Below, piece by piece: positions 62,283 through 64,000 of a stretch of 64,000 bases of DNA. Source of the DNA: Aricia agestis. Lineage: Eukaryota > Arthropoda > Insecta > Lepidoptera > Lycaenidae. Under the pieces are notes generated by a model. That model had not been told where the DNA came from. It did not search any database and saw only the letters and a program-made list of their open reading frames with translations. Numbering within the stretch: position 1 is the first letter of the stretch; each line of letters opens with the position of its first letter. The translations under genes were made by a program, and so were the position numbers. The stretch is taken from positions 3,231,501 through 3,295,500 of the forward strand of contig NC_056419.1 in the NCBI RefSeq assembly GCF_905147365.1, given 5' to 3'.

Positions 62283-62556
62283 TAAGTCAAATTGAATTAT
62301 TTTGTGACTTTGCTGAAGCTACGGAAACATAAAAATTTATATGTTCCTGTGACTTCAACCGAATATTATGCGAAGATTGAAGCATATTCTAGTACAATCA
62401 GTATATTATAATCCGACCAAAATCCGTTATGTTGTATACGTCATATCAAGACAATATATAAAAACGTCGTCAAACAAAACTTTTTGTTTACTGTCTGTGT
62501 AGGTGCTAACATCTAGAGTGAAAACATTTCAGTAATATCTTTGTAATACATAATAT

Positions 62557-62885
62557 TATATAAAATTCTCGTATCACAGTGTTTGTGCTCCTTCAAAATG
62601 GCTGAACCGATTTTAATGAAATTTTATATGTACCATCGAGGAAATTGATTCTTAGGCAGTTGACAGATCAACGTCATTTGGTCAGATCGTATCAATCTAA
62701 TGTTAATTGTGATCTGTCGGCCGAGTATGACATAACGCGACCAAACTACGAAGGTCCCCCATCTGCCTAGGAATCAACTTCTCTGATAGTACAGTCTTTA
62801 GACCTGAGAATATGTTTTTATCTACTTTTTATATTGATACTAGAAATAATTTGTATGGAATAACAAAGTTTGCCGGGTCAGCTAG
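62557..62885 (+). mobile_element. H4 Helitron carrying a nested M3
   Basis: The left part TATAAAATTCTCGTATCACA, AATGGCTGAACCGATTTTAA + TGAAATTTTATATG and the right part CTTTAGACCTGAGAATATGT, GTTTGCCGGGTCAGCTAG|T flank M3. The related copy at 39655-39896 is uninterrupted at this point (TTTTGTATTTACATTCG) and so gives the empty site. Confidence 0.78.
62634..62788. mobile_element. M3 MITE nested in H4, GTAC on both sides
   Basis: GTAC at 62630-62633 and 62789-62792 brackets CATCGAGGAAATTGATTCTT ... GGAATCAACTTCTCTGATA. H4 relatives read TATGTACATT-like sequence here, so one GTAC belongs to the target and the second is probably its duplicate. Confidence 0.82.
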
Positions 62886-62959
62886 TCCTATTACAAACAA
62901 AGTACTATGCGAATCTAGTTCTACTATCATTTCCAGAAGTGAGACATTGTTATTAAACC

Positions 62960-63014
62960 TATCCTAAATATATTTTGGGTGAGATATTAATCTCACCCAA
63001 AATATATTTAGGAT
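62960..63014. repeat. Perfect 26-bp hairpin
   Basis: TATCCTAAATATATTTTGGG + TGAGAT (62960-62985) and its exact complement (62989-63014) leave a 3-nt loop. The remaining 62886-63308 shows a GC-rich patch (GCGTCCGCGCGACCGAGCGG, 63161-63190) and nothing else. Confidence 0.85.
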
Positions 63015-63308
63015 AACACATTAGTGTTACCACCATTACACCCCAATTAGCTCTGACCCGAACGTAAACAATAATTAACAGAGCTCTTATTACAACATAA
63101 TATATTATAATCATAATGAAACGAGTTCATAAAGCTTCTGAAAGTAGGGGTCCATTTATATGCGTCCGCGCGACCGAGCGGCCCGGACGCTACACCGTGT
63201 GATCACAAGCAATCTTAAGTAACGATTTATTTTAATAGTAGCGCTGTCGCGCCTCTGTTCAAGTGCTCACATACTGAGCACATACACACATATAGAGCCA
63301 TCACATAT

Positions 63309-63627
63309 AGAGCCATGATTCGGCACGAATGGGCCGGCTCGACCGGAGAAATACCACGGGCTCACAGAAAACCGGCGTTTAACAGCGCTTGCACTGTGTT
63401 TCGCCGAGTGAATGAGTTAATCCCCTACCCTATTCCCTACCCTACCCTCCCTATTCACTTCCCTCCCCTATTTCCTTCCCTACCCTCCCCTATTACTCTA
63501 TTCCCTCTTAAAAGTCCGGCGACGCACCTGCAGCTCTTCTGATGCTGCGAGTGTCCATTCGCGACAGAAGTTGCTTTCCATCAGGTGACCCGTTTGCTCG
63601 TTTGCTCCCTTATTTCTTAAAAAAAAA
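63309..63627 (+). mobile_element. SX interspersed element with a duplicated 5' junction
   Basis: It starts AGAGCCATGATTCGGCACGA and ends CTCCCTTATTTCTTAAAA. The outer TACGTGGG is missing. The 15-bp string CACATATAGAGCCAT is present twice in tandem (63286-63300 and 63301-63315), joining flank and element start, and looks like a post-insertion slippage product. The head lacks the CCGGAGGCC segment. Confidence 0.85.
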
Positions 63628-64000
63628 GACGGGTTGCACTCCGGGAGTGCCGGCAGAAGTGAAAACTCGATTATTAACGTTATTTTTTTTTAACCCATTT
63701 TTTATCAAAATTGATTATTAAAAAATCTATTTTTTTAATTTATCGAAACCCTTACAATCGATTAAAAAATATCGACAGTCGAAAAAAAAACAATCGATTG
63801 TTCGATTAATCGATTTCGATGTTACAACACTATTCTCCAACCGTCTTACGGTTTTTCGATCAGCACGAGAATCTGACGCGAGTTTCACAGTTTTACCCAT
63901 CCCACAAAAGTGCTCAACGCCGCTAAAGAAGTTTTCACTGCAAAAAAAAACTAGCTTGTGATCTCCTGGTGTAGCGGCCAAGTCGCTCAGTCGCGTGGAC
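63628..64000. other. Unassigned DNA
   Basis: AT-rich with loose CGATT/AATCG motifs (AATCGATTAAAAAATATCGA, AATCGATTGTTCGATTAATC) between 63750 and 63820. No gene recognised. Confidence 0.4.

Overview
The window looks like gene-free nuclear DNA from a moth or butterfly (Lepidoptera). It is AT-rich. It holds no open reading frame longer than 165 codons, and I recognise no protein-coding gene, exon, rRNA or functional tRNA. Almost everything identifiable is transposable-element debris of kinds known from lepidopteran genomes. No copy encodes an intact transposase, Rep/helicase or reverse transcriptase. The only recognisable protein remnant is the last 24 codons of a non-LTR retrotransposon ORF2 at 16346-16420.

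Family labels used below are mine. SX is a ~330-bp interspersed element ending in poly(A), with 17 copies (about 5.1 kb, 8% of the window). tS-1 and tS-2 are two tRNA-headed SINE families. H1-H11 are short non-autonomous Helitron-like families; the best copies have A|TC at the 5' end, a small hairpin, and CTAG|T at the 3' end. M1-M8 are MITE families with terminal inverted repeats, set apart by their flanking duplications: TTA/TAA for M1 and M5-M8, 8 bp for M2, GTAC for M3 and TA for M4. There are also two hAT-like MITEs, two 'G' elements and several large foldback elements.

Layout. 0-6.3 kb: Helitron fragments, a foldback, a telomere-like CCTAA tract, one SX. 6.3-16 kb: three SX, M3, H5, H6, tS-2 and long unassigned AT-rich stretches. 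16.0-16.7 kb: a 17-bp minisatellite split by a retrotransposon tail. 17.5-28.2 kb: a dense MITE zone (M1, M2, M3, M6, hAT) plus a G element with three internal ~320-bp repeats. 28-39 kb: sparse, with a 122-bp tandem array, a (GTCGT)20 tract and a large foldback. 39-43 kb: Helitrons with odd palindromes, and a foldback whose arm carries a Helitron. 43.8-49.6 kb: six SX copies in 5.7 kb. 49.6-64 kb: Helitrons, nested insertions, M5, M7, hAT and three more SX.

The main value of the window is as a record of nested insertions: SX inside Helitrons, M2 inside M1 and M3, M3 inside H4, H5 inside a foldback arm. Several nests preserve target-site duplications or an internal empty-site control, so the insertion mechanism can be inferred from this sequence alone. 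I see no evidence of a new enzymatic or defence system. The most unusual features are palindromes built from Helitron ends and two MITEs that share a single TTA target.
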